Positions 7,616 through 16,501 of a DNA stretch of 64,000 bases are shown here, piece by piece. The translations under genes were made by a program, and so were the position numbers. The notes beneath the pieces were generated by a model that was not told where the DNA came from, did not search any database, and was given only the letters and a program-made list of their open reading frames with translations. Each line of letters opens with the position of its first letter. Within the stretch, counting starts at the first letter, position 1. Source of the DNA: Glycomyces buryatensis (GTDB taxonomy: Bacteria; Actinomycetota; Actinomycetes; Mycobacteriales; Micromonosporaceae); assembly GCF_004912275.1 (NCBI RefSeq), contig NZ_STGY01000007.1, forward strand, positions 117,993 through 181,992. The letters are read 5' to 3'.

Positions 7616-9248
7616 GGGAGGCTCCCTGGCTGTCGTCGCTGGCCTCATCGAGCCGCAGCTGGAGCGGCGAGGTGATGACCCGGTTTCCGGCCTGCAGGGG
7701 CAGCGTGAGGATGAAGAGCGTGCCCTTGCCCCTCTCGCCGATCACCCGCAGGGTTCCCGAGTGGAGCTTGGCGTCTTCAAGACTGATGGCCAGGCCCAGC
7801 CCGGTGCCGCCGGTCATGCGGGCCCGGGAGGGATCGGCGCGCCAGAACCGGTCGAAGACCCGGTCGGCCTGCCCGGTTCTCAGCCCGACGCCGTGGTCGC
7901 GCACGGCGACGGCGACCGCCGTCTCGGATTCGGCGACGGTGAGTTCGACGGGGCCGCCCTCGGCGTGCTCGATGGCGTTGGAGACGAGGTTGCGCAGGAT
8001 GCGGTGGACGCGGCGGGTGTCGACCTCGGCGATGACGCGCCGCACGGGCTTGTGGACGGTGACGGGAACGCCGCACTCCTCGGCGAGCGCGGACTGGGCC
8101 TCCACCACGTCCTCGACGATCCGGCCCACGTCGACGGCCTCGGTCTCCAGGGAAGCGAAACCGGAGTCGAACCGGGAGATCTCCAGCAGCTCCTGGAGCA
8201 GGTCCTCGAAGCGGTTGATCTCGTGCTGGAGCAGCTCGGTCGAGCGCTTGGTGACCTCGTCGAAGTCGTCGCGGTAGTCGTAGAGCAGGTCGGCGGCCAT
8301 GCGGATCGTCGCGAGCGGGGTGCGCAGCTCGTGCGAGACGTCGGAGGTGAAGCGGCGCTGCATCATCGACATCTCTTCGAGGCGCCGGATCTGGCTCTGG
8401 AGGTTCTCGGCCATGAGGTTGAACGAGCCGGCGAGCCGGGCGAGGTCGTCGGAGCCGCGGACCTCCATGCGCTCGTGCAGGAGCCCGGCGGCGAGCCGCT
8501 GCGAGGTGCGGGCCGCCTCGCGGACCGGCGTGACGACCAGGCGCGTCACGAGCGCGGCGATGATCCCCAGCAGCAGGACCAGGGCGACGCCGGCGAGCGC
8601 GAGGTTGGTGCGCAGCAGGTTGATCGCCTCGGACTGCGACGAGAGCGGGTAGAACGCGTACAGCTCGTAGTCGATGCCCAGCTTGATCGGGGAGCCGACG
8701 ACGAGGTACGGCACCGGTTCGCCGTCGAAGGAGAAGGTGCCGTACTGGCTGGCGATGTTCCCGGCGGCGACCTGCTCGTGCAGGGCCTCGGAGGGGACGG
8801 AGACGTCGGAGGCGGGGTGGGACTTCGAGACCTCGCCGTCGGCGGTCCGGAGCAGGATGTACGGGGTGTAGACCGGGTCCTCGGCCAGCTCGTTGACGAC
8901 CCGCTGCATGGTGGTGCCGAGGACGTCGTCAGTCGAGGACAGATAGGGGCCGAGCTGCTCAGCGGCCTGCTCGACGGCGTTGACGGTCTCGTCCCTGGCG
9001 GTGTCCTGGCGGTCCTTGAGCAGCCCCGAGGTGACCGATCCGGCCACGACGAAGCTGAAGGTGAGGACCAGGACCGTCGAGGCGATCAGGGTGGAGGCGA
9101 CCACACGCAGCTGGAGCGAGGAGCGGAAGCGGTTCACCAGCGGTGTGGCGGCGCGGCCCGCGACGCCCGCCAGGCTCCGGCCGAGGCGGCGCAGCCACCC
9201 CGGTTTCCGGCTCGCAGTCTTCTTGGAGGGGCCGAGCGGACCTTCCAC
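7605..9248 (-). CDS. mtrB: sensor histidine kinase MtrB
   Basis: 547 residues, GTG start overlapping the mtrA stop by one base (TAGTG). Membrane helices at about 48-72 and 214-238 flank an extracellular sensor region of about 140 residues. HAMP follows at about 238-290. The dimerisation/phospho-acceptor helix carries His306 in SDVSHELRTPL. ATP-binding N, G1 and G2 boxes follow (NLVSNAIEHA, RDHGVGL, GGTGLGLAI). MtrB phosphorylates MtrA, which links cell-wall homeostasis, division and, in filamentous relatives, development and antibiotic control. Confidence 0.95.
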   Translation of the reverse strand: MEGPLGPSKKTASRKPGWLRRLGRSLAGVAGRAATPLVNRFRSSLQLRVVASTLIASTVLVLTFSFVVAGSVTSGLLKDRQDTARDETVNAVEQAAEQLGPYLSSTDDVLGTTMQRVVNELAEDPVYTPYILLRTADGEVSKSHPASDVSVPSEALHEQVAAGNIASQYGTFSFDGEPVPYLVVGSPIKLGIDYELYAFYPLSSQSEAINLLRTNLALAGVALVLLLGIIAALVTRLVVTPVREAARTSQRLAAGLLHERMEVRGSDDLARLAGSFNLMAENLQSQIRRLEEMSMMQRRFTSDVSHELRTPLATIRMAADLLYDYRDDFDEVTKRSTELLQHEINRFEDLLQELLEISRFDSGFASLETEAVDVGRIVEDVVEAQSALAEECGVPVTVHKPVRRVIAEVDTRRVHRILRNLVSNAIEHAEGGPVELTVAESETAVAVAVRDHGVGLRTGQADRVFDRFWRADPSRARMTGGTGLGLAISLEDAKLHSGTLRVIGERGKGTLFILTLPLQAGNRVITSPLQLRLDEASDDSQGASHAD

Positions 9249-9943
9249 TATCCCAATCCGGCTTTGTACCCGACCCCGCGCACGGTCTGGATGAGTTGCG
9301 GGCGTTCGGGATCGGGCTCGATCTTGGCGCGCAGGCGCTGCACGTGGACGTTCACCAGGCGGGTGTCGGCCGAGTGCCGGTAGCCCCAGACCTGTTCGAG
9401 CAGGACCTGCCGGGTGAAGACCTGGCGGGGCTTGCGGGCGAGCGCGACCAGGAGGTCGAATTCGAGCGGCGTCAACTTGACCTCGGCGCCGTTGAGGGTG
9501 ACCTGGTGGGCGGGCACGTCGATCTGGACCTGGAGGCCGGGCTTGCCGATCTCCAGGCGCTCGGGCGTGACGTCGTCGCCGCGGCGCAGGCGCGCGCGGA
9601 TGCGGGCGACGAGCTCCTTGGGCTTGAACGGCTTGACTATGTAGTCGTCGGCGCCGGATTCGAGGCCGAGGACCACGTCGACGGTGTCGGACTTGGCGGT
9701 GAGCATGACGATGGGCACGCCGGACTCGCCCCGGATCGCCTTCGCGACGTCTATGCCGCTCATGCCCGGGAGCATGAGGTCGAGCAGGACGATGTCGGGG
9801 CGGTGTTCCTTGAACGCGGCGAGCGCCTTCTCGCCGTCGGTGACGAACGTCGGGGTGAAGCCTTCGGTCCGGAGGATGATGCCAAGCATCTCCGCCAGGG
9901 CCGGATCGTCGTCAACGACGAGTACACGTGCTCTCATGGACAC
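9248..9943 (-). CDS. mtrA: response regulator MtrA
   Basis: 231 residues of the OmpR/PhoB class. The receiver has the acidic VVDDDP cluster and phospho-acceptor Asp55 in VLLDLMLPGMSG, with Lys at the conserved FKPKEL. The C-terminal winged helix carries VNVHVQRLRAKIEPD and ends TVRGVGYKAG. GTG 9943 is preferred because GAGGTGG lies seven bases before it; an in-frame ATG six bases on is also possible. The gap to the NADH dehydrogenase-like gene upstream is 68 bp, so mtrA may have its own promoter as well as read-through. Confidence 0.96.
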   Translation of the reverse strand: MSMRARVLVVDDDPALAEMLGIILRTEGFTPTFVTDGEKALAAFKEHRPDIVLLDLMLPGMSGIDVAKAIRGESGVPIVMLTAKSDTVDVVLGLESGADDYIVKPFKPKELVARIRARLRRGDDVTPERLEIGKPGLQVQIDVPAHQVTLNGAEVKLTPLEFDLLVALARKPRQVFTRQVLLEQVWGYRHSADTRLVNVHVQRLRAKIEPDPERPQLIQTVRGVGYKAGLG

Positions 9944-10011
9944 CAGTTTTCCACCTCACAAAAGCCGAGAGCACCACGGGTGGACACCCGCAGTGCTCCC
10001 AACTGTAACGA

Positions 10012-11388
10012 CTAGTCGGTGGGCTTATGCGCTCTCGCCGGGTCCGTACCGGCGGCGATGGCCTCGAAGGGCTCGCGTCCGGCCTGAATCTCGCCGAGTT
10101 GCACCATTTCGCGCTTGGTGAAGAACCCGACGATCCAGTCGGTCAGGATGCGGCCCTTCCGACCGGTCCCGGGCACGCGCGACAGGTGGTATCCGCGGTG
10201 CATCAGCCAGGCGAGCAGACCCTTGGCCTTGAAGCCGTAGGTGTTGGCGACGCCCTTGTACAGGCCGAGGCCGGCCACCGAGCCGATGTACTTGTGCTCG
10301 TACTTCTGCAGGGCCCTACCGACGTGCGCCGCGTAGACGTTGTCGGCCAGGATGCGGGCCTGGCGCACGGCGTGCTGGGCGCTCGGCGTGCAGTAGGCCA
10401 TCGGGAAGTCGGAGGTGTCGGGGACCTGCGTGGAGTCCCCGGCGCCCCAGGCGCCCTCGACGACGTCGCCGACCTGGTTGGTGGCCGCCTCGACGCCGGT
10501 GGCGACCTGGAGCTGCGTGTTGCACTCCAGGTGGCCGCGCGGGCCGATCGGCAGGTCGGACTGCTTCAGGACCGGGTTGGGCATGACGCCGGCGGTCCAG
10601 ATGATGGTGTCGGAGTCGAACTCCTCGCCGTCGGTGAGGACGACGTGGCCGCCCTCGCAGGACTTGAGGGTCGTGCCCAGGCGGATGTCGACGCCGCGCT
10701 TGGTCAGCTGGCGGGCCGCGTAGGCGCCCATCTGCGGGCCGACCTCGGGCATGATCTTGTCGGCGTATTCGACGAGGTACCACTTGATCTCGTCGGCGTC
10801 GAGCTCCGGGTAGTTCTTGACGACGTTGGCCGTCATGTCCTCGAGCTCGCCGAGGGTCTCGGCCCCGGCGAAGCCGCCGCCGACGGTGACGAACGTCAGC
10901 GCCGAGCGGCGCACGACGGGGTCGTCGGTGGTGGCGGCGATGTCGAATCGCTGCAGGACGTGGTTGCGCAGCCAGATGGCCTCGCCCATCGACTTGATGC
11001 CGATGGCGGCGTCCGCCAGGCCCGGGATGGGCAGCGGGCGGGAGACGGAACCGGGGGCGACGATGATCTCGTCGTACTCGAGCTCGCGGGCCGGGCCGGT
11101 GAACGGCTGGATCGTGAGCTTGCGGCCGGCGTGGTCGATCGCGGTGACCGCCGCTGTCACGATGGTGCAGTGCTTGAGCGCCTGACGCAGCGGCACCACG
11201 CCGTGGCGAGGAGAGATGGACCCGGCAGCCGCCTCGGGCAGGAACGGCTGGTAGGTCATGTGCTGGTTGGGGTCGATGACCATCAGTTCAACTTGACCGC
11301 GCTTGATATCGCTCTTCAGCTTCTTGCTCAAGCGTTCGGCAACGTAAAAACCGACGTGACCGGCACCTATCACGACTATACGTTTCAC
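10012..11388 (-). CDS. type II NADH dehydrogenase-like FAD oxidoreductase
   Basis: 458 residues, GTG start. An N-terminal FAD Rossmann motif reads VVIGAGHVGFYVAERL, the NADH-binding motif is VTVGGGFAGAETLGEL, and a late GDS motif (WGAGDSTQVPD) closes the FAD site. The TPSAQHAVRQA segment and a C-terminal region with an amphipathic, weakly hydrophobic stretch (FKAKGLLAWLMHRGYH) fit NDH-2 enzymes, single-subunit membrane-surface proteins passing electrons from NADH to quinone without proton pumping. Other quinone oxidoreductases of the same fold cannot be excluded. It follows a membrane-protein gene by 14 bp and precedes mtrA in the same direction. Confidence 0.85.
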   Translation of the reverse strand: MKRIVVIGAGHVGFYVAERLSKKLKSDIKRGQVELMVIDPNQHMTYQPFLPEAAAGSISPRHGVVPLRQALKHCTIVTAAVTAIDHAGRKLTIQPFTGPARELEYDEIIVAPGSVSRPLPIPGLADAAIGIKSMGEAIWLRNHVLQRFDIAATTDDPVVRRSALTFVTVGGGFAGAETLGELEDMTANVVKNYPELDADEIKWYLVEYADKIMPEVGPQMGAYAARQLTKRGVDIRLGTTLKSCEGGHVVLTDGEEFDSDTIIWTAGVMPNPVLKQSDLPIGPRGHLECNTQLQVATGVEAATNQVGDVVEGAWGAGDSTQVPDTSDFPMAYCTPSAQHAVRQARILADNVYAAHVGRALQKYEHKYIGSVAGLGLYKGVANTYGFKAKGLLAWLMHRGYHLSRVPGTGRKGRILTDWIVGFFTKREMVQLGEIQAGREPFEAIAAGTDPARAHKPTD

Positions 11389-11402
11389 GTGTTCAATTCT
11401 GA

Positions 11403-12026
11403 CTACTTTGCGCTGGGGTTGTGTAGCGAACGCGCAAGGAGGTAGATCACGGTGACCGCCGACACGATCCCGGCGGCGAGGGCGACGGCCGGGGGAATCG
11501 CCTCGAAGTAGGCGGTGAACAGGGACAGAACAGCCGTGATGCCCACTGTCGACGCGGTAACGATTCCCAAGTGCCTGGCCCAGGTGTGGATGATGTCACT
11601 GTCCACCTTGGTAGTCGTCCGGAAACGCTGCGCCACGGCGGCCGAGACATGCCCTGCGTACAGCAGCACCGCCAGGCCCGCGGCCGTCCACATCGAAGCC
11701 CCGTGGCCGTCGACGGCGCCGGTCGTCAGCAGCCAGAGACCGACGACCGCCACCGAGGCCACGAGCGGTGCGACCCCGGCCGGGCGCAGCGCGGCGGCCA
11801 GGGCGGCCACCGCCGCCGGCACGATGTAGATCCCGGAGGCGGCCCAGTCCGGCGGGACGGCGAGTTCGGCGGCGATGAAGTAGGCGAGGGCGATGACGGC
11901 GCGCAGCCCGATAGTGGTGGGTGCGGCGCGGCGGCGCCACGTCACGGCGGCCCGCCGTCCCTGGGTGAGGCGGTCGCGGGTGCCTTCGGAGAGGGCCTGG
12001 ACGAGTCCGCGCTGCCGGTCGCTCAC
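11403..12026 (-). CDS. multi-pass membrane protein of the MoxR/DUF58 cluster
   Basis: 207 residues. GTG 12026 overlaps the DUF58 stop (GTGA) and has AGGAGG nine bases upstream inside that gene. A basic, soluble N-terminus of about 40 residues is followed by roughly six hydrophobic helices arranged in pairs (about 42-70, 70-110, 115-135, 155-200). No known motif is recognised. The overlap and order suggest it works with the DUF58 and MoxR products at the membrane. Confidence 0.75.
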   Translation of the reverse strand: MSDRQRGLVQALSEGTRDRLTQGRRAAVTWRRRAAPTTIGLRAVIALAYFIAAELAVPPDWAASGIYIVPAAVAALAAALRPAGVAPLVASVAVVGLWLLTTGAVDGHGASMWTAAGLAVLLYAGHVSAAVAQRFRTTTKVDSDIIHTWARHLGIVTASTVGITAVLSLFTAYFEAIPPAVALAAGIVSAVTVIYLLARSLHNPSAK

Positions 12027-13378
12027 CGGTATCGCCTCCTGCTGAGTTCGGCGAGGACGTTGTCGAGCGTGGCTGCCCCGGTCCAGGCCTCCACGGCGAC
12101 GCCCATTTCGCGCAGTTCCATGACGGTGTTCTCGCGGGCCAGGCGCCACAGCCGTTCGGCGGCGGGCGTCCAGTAGGTGCGCGAGGGCGGTGCGACGTGG
12201 CCGGGGAGGGTGTCGACGCACAGCACCGGCCGGCCGGCGCGGGCGAGGGAGGCGACCAGTGCGACGGCGCGTTCCCCGAGGAGCGGGGTGAAGACGACGT
12301 GGAGTCCGCGATTGCCGGGGAGCTGGCGGCGGAGCATCTCGACCGAGGGCGGGAGGGCGTCGGCGGGGATTTCGACGGCGGCGAGCCAGCGGAGGAGGGA
12401 GAGGTTGTGGCGGCGGCCGGTGCCGGGCTTCATGCGGCGGGCGCGGGCGCCGAACTCGATGCAGCCGACGCGGTCGCCCTGGATCGCGTAGTGGGCGGCG
12501 ACGGCTCCGGCGGCGCGGACGGTGAGGTCGGCGGCGGAGGCGGTGCCGCCGATGCCGCCGGATTCGCCGGCTTCGACCTGGAGGTCGAGGATCAGGGTGA
12601 CGTCGGTATCGCGTTCGGAGAGCGTGGCGTTGACGTAGAGGTCCTGGCTTCTCGCGGAGGTGCGCCAGTCGATGCGGCGGAGCCGGTCGCCGGGTTGGTA
12701 GAGGCGGACCTCGGCGAGTTCGCCGGAGTCGCCGTGGCGGCGGGAGCGGTGGACGCCGGCGACGCCGTCGGCGAAGGGGAGGGTTTCGGCGGATTCGAAC
12801 CAGTCGGGGACGGGCAGGACCCAGATGCGCTTGGGTTCGAGGATTTCCTGGGTGGTCTCGATGAGGCCGCCGCAGGCGAGGGAGCGGATGTGGACGGGGC
12901 CGAGGGTGTGTCCGCCCCAGCGTTTGGCGTCTCCGGCGATGGCCATGCGGCGGGCGGTGGCGGGCGGGATGCGCTCCGCGAAGTCGCCCTTGCCGGTGTG
13001 GAGGTCGATCCAGGGATCGGCGGCGGCGGTCACGAGGGTGGTGATGGGGGTGTCTTCGGGGTTGGTGACGGTGAGGGCGGCTTCGGCGGTGGCGCCCTCG
13101 GCGCAGATGTCCTCGGCGAGTTCGAGGCTCGCCTTCGGGGTCTGAACGGGGCGGCCGCGCAGGAGCAGGGCGGTGCCCAGGGCGAAGGGCACGCCGAGGA
13201 GGACGAGGTCGACGCGTCCGAATGCGACGGCGATGAGTAGGCAGAACCCCGCGAGCGCGACGGCGCGGACGAGGGCGGGGGTGCGCCGCCATTCGACGGG
13301 TCTGGCCTCGGACTCGCGCCAGGGCTCCCTCGGATTGTCGGTGCGCAGGTTCAGCGCGGGATTGGAGACCAGGCTCAT
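12023..13378 (-). CDS. DUF58 protein
   Basis: 451 residues with two membrane helices near the N-terminus (about 38-75) and a DUF58 core containing the hallmark LYQPGDRLRRIDWRTSAR at about 225-242. After it comes a von Willebrand A-like region (DVTLILDLQVEAGES). DUF58 proteins are partners of MoxR ATPases and are thought to act in assembly or maturation of membrane or envelope complexes. ATG 13378 overlaps the MoxR stop as ATGA, and its own end overlaps the next gene. Confidence 0.9.
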   Translation of the reverse strand: MSLVSNPALNLRTDNPREPWRESEARPVEWRRTPALVRAVALAGFCLLIAVAFGRVDLVLLGVPFALGTALLLRGRPVQTPKASLELAEDICAEGATAEAALTVTNPEDTPITTLVTAAADPWIDLHTGKGDFAERIPPATARRMAIAGDAKRWGGHTLGPVHIRSLACGGLIETTQEILEPKRIWVLPVPDWFESAETLPFADGVAGVHRSRRHGDSGELAEVRLYQPGDRLRRIDWRTSARSQDLYVNATLSERDTDVTLILDLQVEAGESGGIGGTASAADLTVRAAGAVAAHYAIQGDRVGCIEFGARARRMKPGTGRRHNLSLLRWLAAVEIPADALPPSVEMLRRQLPGNRGLHVVFTPLLGERAVALVASLARAGRPVLCVDTLPGHVAPPSRTYWTPAAERLWRLARENTVMELREMGVAVEAWTGAATLDNVLAELSRRRYR

Positions 13379-14385
13379 TGCGGGGCGGGCTCACTGCCGT
13401 AGGTCGGAGACTGGGCGGTCTGGGGGGCTTCGACGCCGCGGCAGATGTCGGCGATGACGGCGGCGGGGTCGATGCGGCGCATCCACAGTTCGGGGCGCAG
13501 CGTGATCCGGTGCGAGAGCGCGGCGGCGGCCACGCCCTTGACGTCGTCGGGGGTGACGAAGTCGCGGCCGTCCAGGACGGCGAGGGCCCGGGAGGTGAGC
13601 AGCAGCGCGAGGGACCCGCGCGGGGAGGCGCCGACCTGGAGTTGCGAGTGGTTGCGGGAGGCGCTGGTGATGGCGACGATGTAGCGGCCGACGGAGTCCT
13701 CGACGGTGACGTGTTCGAGCGCGGCCTGCATGGTCAGCAGTGTGGCGGCGTCTATGACGGGGTCGAGTTCGACCTCCTCGGTGCGGCGGCCGATGCGGCG
13801 CTGGAGGACCTCCCACTCCTCGTCCGGAGTGGGGTAGCCGAAGGAGACGCGCAGGAGGAACCGGTCGAGTTGGGCCTCCGGGAGCTGGTAGGTGCCCTCG
13901 AATTCGACGGGGTTGGACGTGGCCAGGACGGTGAAGGGCGAGGGGAGCTTGTAGGTCTCGCCTTCGACGGAGACCTGGCGTTCCTGCATGGCTTCGAGGA
14001 GGGCGGACTGCGTCTTGGGCGGGGTCCGGTTGATCTCGTCGGCGAGCAGGAGATTGGTGTGGACCGGGCCCTTGCGGTAGACGAACTCGGCGGTCTTCTG
14101 GTTGTAGAGGAAGGAACCGGTGACGTCCGCGGGCAGCAGGTCGGGGGTGAACTGGAGGCGGCGGAAGTCGAGGCCCAGGCTCTGGGCGAAGCAGCGCGCG
14201 GTGAGCGTCTTGCCAAGGCCGGGAAGGTCTTCGAGGAGGATGTGGCCGCCGGCGAGGATCCCGGCGAGGACGAGCTTGAGCGGTTCCTCCTTGCCGACGA
14301 TGACCGACTGGACGGACTTGAGCACGGCGGCGGCGTGGCTCGCGACCTCGTCCAGGCTGATCGGGGGTGCGTCGTCGTTCGCCAT
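13375..14385 (-). CDS. MoxR-family AAA+ ATPase
   Basis: 336 residues, the normal MoxR length. Walker A reads LPGLGKTLTAR, Walker B LLADEINRTPPKTQSALLEA, sensor 1 VLATSNPVEFEGTYQLPEA. The C-terminal lid includes GASPRGSLALLLTSRA and DDVKGVAAAALSHRI. MoxR ATPases act as chaperone-like remodellers together with vWA/DUF58 partners. It starts directly after the stop of the upstream gene (TGAATG) and overlaps DUF58. Confidence 0.95.
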   Translation of the reverse strand: MANDDAPPISLDEVASHAAAVLKSVQSVIVGKEEPLKLVLAGILAGGHILLEDLPGLGKTLTARCFAQSLGLDFRRLQFTPDLLPADVTGSFLYNQKTAEFVYRKGPVHTNLLLADEINRTPPKTQSALLEAMQERQVSVEGETYKLPSPFTVLATSNPVEFEGTYQLPEAQLDRFLLRVSFGYPTPDEEWEVLQRRIGRRTEEVELDPVIDAATLLTMQAALEHVTVEDSVGRYIVAITSASRNHSQLQVGASPRGSLALLLTSRALAVLDGRDFVTPDDVKGVAAAALSHRITLRPELWMRRIDPAAVIADICRGVEAPQTAQSPTYGSEPAPQ

Positions 14386-14895
14386 TCAGATCTCCTCGAT
14401 GTGTTTCAGGTGGGCGTCGAGCTGCCAGGTGGTGGGGCAGTCGGCGACGGGTCGGGTGAGGAACGCGTAGGTGTCCTCGCCGAGCAGGTCTCGGCACTGG
14501 TCCGGGTCGGCGGCGAGGGACAGGCCGCGGCGCAGGCGCAGGCGCTCGTCGGCGAGCTCGATGAGATTGCGCTTGGCGGTGCTGCCTTCGAACCGGCCGG
14601 GTTTGGTCTCGGCGAAGATGAGCTGGTCTTCCCAGCGGTTGACCTCGATGAACGGGCGCCAGCTGGGGGTGTTGACGGTGCGGGTGAGGGGATCGGCGCC
14701 GGGCTCGGTGTCGGCCCCGAGCGCGGAGACGGCGGAGGTGACGGCGAGGAGCGCGAGGGCGAGCAGCAGGACCTGCCACAGCGGGACGGTGACGCCGGAG
14801 ACCCGGGCCACGCCCCAGAATGCGAACGCGGCGACGGCGATGCCCACGATCGACCAGAGACCAAGTCGCCCGAAGGGGACCATGTGCCGGTTCAT
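14386..14895 (-). CDS. small two-helix membrane protein
   Basis: 169 residues, ATG 14895 overlapping the DUF4129 stop (ATGA). Two membrane helices at about 10-31 and 36-58 are followed by a soluble cytoplasmic-looking domain rich in Arg, Asp and Leu with two Cys (PDQCRDLL and ADCPTTW). No family recognised. Its tight placement between DUF4129 and MoxR makes it part of the same complex or pathway. Confidence 0.75.
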   Translation of the reverse strand: MNRHMVPFGRLGLWSIVGIAVAAFAFWGVARVSGVTVPLWQVLLLALALLAVTSAVSALGADTEPGADPLTRTVNTPSWRPFIEVNRWEDQLIFAETKPGRFEGSTAKRNLIELADERLRLRRGLSLAADPDQCRDLLGEDTYAFLTRPVADCPTTWQLDAHLKHIEEI

Positions 14896-15590
14896 CGGGC
14901 CTCCGCGACGCCGAGCTGGGTCCGCAGTTCGACCAGCGCCGAGCGGGCGGCCTCGCGGTCGGTCTCGCCGACTTCGTGCGGCGAGTAGCGGGCTTTGAGG
15001 TAGGCCTCGGACAGCCGGGCCAGCGCGGCGCCGTCGAGCTCGTGGCGTTCCAGCAGGTGGCGCACCAGGTCGGCGGGGGTGTCGGACGATTCCTTCTCGA
15101 TGCCGACGGCCGCCGCGGCGCGTTCGAAGTGCACCCAGCAGGCGATGATGGCGCTGCGGACGTCCTCGCCGAGGTCGATCTCGGCGAGCCCGGCGGCGAC
15201 GGCCTGCTCGACCAGGGAGACGTCCCGGTGCCGGTATTCGGTGGCGGGCGCCGGCTCGTCGGTGGGGCGGGCGTCGATGAGCCACTGCGAGAGTTTGCGG
15301 CCCAACCAGATCAAGAAGAGTGTGAGTGGGATGCCGACGATGATGCCGAGCACCAGCCAGGTCACCCAGCCCGGCAGGGACCCTCGTGGTTCGACCGGCG
15401 CGGTGGGCGTCTCGGAGGGGAGCTCGAACTCCGACTCGGGCGGTGGCGGTGGCGGCGGGGACTGGCCCTCGAACTCGAGGTTCACCTCGGCGCGGCCCCA
15501 CTGGACCCCGGTCCCCTGGGCGGCGATCCCGACCACGAAGAGCGCCAAGACGACGCCGATGACCGGCAGCCAGCGACGGGACCTCAGCAC
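14892..15590 (-). CDS. DUF4129 membrane protein
   Basis: About 232 residues from GTG 15590, which has GAGG three bases upstream; the frame stays open to 15704 but that extension lacks a ribosome site, so the start is uncertain. One helix at about 4-24, a Pro-rich extracellular linker with a run of Pro, a second helix at about 77-100, then a soluble domain with WVHFERAAAAVG, DTPADLVRHLLERH and AYLKARYSPHEVGETDR, the typical C-terminal DUF4129 pattern. In actinobacteria DUF4129 genes open the MoxR-DUF58 operon, as here. Confidence 0.85.
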   Translation of the reverse strand: MLRSRRWLPVIGVVLALFVVGIAAQGTGVQWGRAEVNLEFEGQSPPPPPPPESEFELPSETPTAPVEPRGSLPGWVTWLVLGIIVGIPLTLFLIWLGRKLSQWLIDARPTDEPAPATEYRHRDVSLVEQAVAAGLAEIDLGEDVRSAIIACWVHFERAAAAVGIEKESSDTPADLVRHLLERHELDGAALARLSEAYLKARYSPHEVGETDREAARSALVELRTQLGVAEAR

Positions 15591-15740
15591 GGGCCTCGTC
15601 CGAATCCCGCGCCGGGGGCGTCGGCAGCAGCCATAGCAGTCCTCAAGGGGTAGGGAAGCGTTTCCAGTGACGCCCACCATAACCCCAATAGGCCACATCC
15701 GCACATGTGCTCGCGCCCAGATGGGTCGGACGGACGAGCC

Positions 15741-16166
15741 TCAGCGGAAGCGGGCGACGAACCGCCGCTGCCACGGGGTCTCGACGGCGCGCGGCGAATA
15801 GTGCTCGCGCACATAGGCAACGGCCTGACGTCCGGGCACACCGTCGAGGACCGCCAGGCAGGCCAGCGCGGTCCCGGTCCGCCCGTGCCCGCCGAGGCAG
15901 GCGACCTCCACGCGCTGCGTCGCGGCCCGCTCCAGGGCCTCGGTCAGTGCGGCCCGGGCGTCGATGCGATCGATCGGCAGCCTGAAGTCGGGCCACCTGA
16001 CCCAGCGGGAGTCCCACTCGACCGCCGGCGGTTCCTCGCCGAGGAGGTAGAGCCCGAACTCGGGAAGGGGTCCTTCGGGGAAGGGCCGCCCGATGCCGCG
16101 CCCGCGGACCATCAGCCCCGAGGGCAGTACCAGCACCCCTGCCGTATCGCGCTCCCAAGCACCCAC
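15741..16166 (-). CDS. small protein phosphatase-like protein (CX5R)
   Basis: 141 residues, no signal peptide. The loop ACLGGHGRTGTALA fits the C-x5-R-T/S active site of Cys-based phosphatases, with an Asp earlier in RWPDFRLP as candidate general acid. The length equals a minimal dual-specificity or tyrosine phosphatase fold. GTG start preceded by a -10-like TAGCTT exactly six bases away and no Shine-Dalgarno site, so the transcript is probably leaderless. Substrate unknown. Confidence 0.7.
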   Translation of the reverse strand: MGAWERDTAGVLVLPSGLMVRGRGIGRPFPEGPLPEFGLYLLGEEPPAVEWDSRWVRWPDFRLPIDRIDARAALTEALERAATQRVEVACLGGHGRTGTALACLAVLDGVPGRQAVAYVREHYSPRAVETPWQRRFVARFR

Positions 16167-16172
16167 GGCCCC

Positions 16173-16178
16173 AAGCTA
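16173..16178 (-). promoter_or_regulatory. leaderless -10 element, TAGCTT
   Basis: TAGCTT ends six bases before GTG 16166, which puts the transcription start on or next to the start codon. The same TANNNT-N6-start layout occurs at six other genes in the window. Confidence 0.55.
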
Positions 16179-16452
16179 TCCCAACGGGGCCAATCACGCA
16201 CCAATCCCACCCTCACAGCCGTGTCCACTCCGCTTGAGGCCTTCCGCAACTCCTCAACTCTCACCGCCAGGGTTTGAGATGTGGACTTCAATGTGTTCGC
16301 ACAGTGCCTCCGGGTCCGCCTCTAGCCGCGCGTAGGCGGCCGAGGCCACGCCCTCGATTGAATCGAAAGTGTTCGCAAACCCCAAATTAATTGAACCGAA
16401 GACTTTCGCCCCTTCGAAAGCGGTCATATCCTGATAAAACGCGCAAGTGCGG

Positions 16453-16489
16453 TTGCGATTATTTCGAATAGTTCATATAATTCGAATAG
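16453..16489 (+). promoter_or_regulatory. promoter and twin operators of the PIN toxin-antitoxin operon
   Basis: TTGCGA (16453-16458), a 17-bp spacer and a perfect TATAAT (16476-16481) form a strong promoter. Two direct copies of TTCGAATAG, each with palindromic core TTCGAA, flank the -10 at 16463-16471 and 16481-16489, 18 bp apart. The second copy leads into AGGAGG, the ribosome site. The position fits binding by the antitoxin to repress its own operon. The rest of the AT-rich 335-bp gap from 16167 shows nothing else clear. Confidence 0.7.
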
Positions 16490-16501
16490 GAGGTGTTCAG
16501 G

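Noticed and set aside
11403..13394. 663-codon minus frame joining the membrane protein to an Arg/Pro-rich N-terminus
   Set aside because: Only the last 207 codons are real; the rest is a shadow of the DUF58 gene in another frame.
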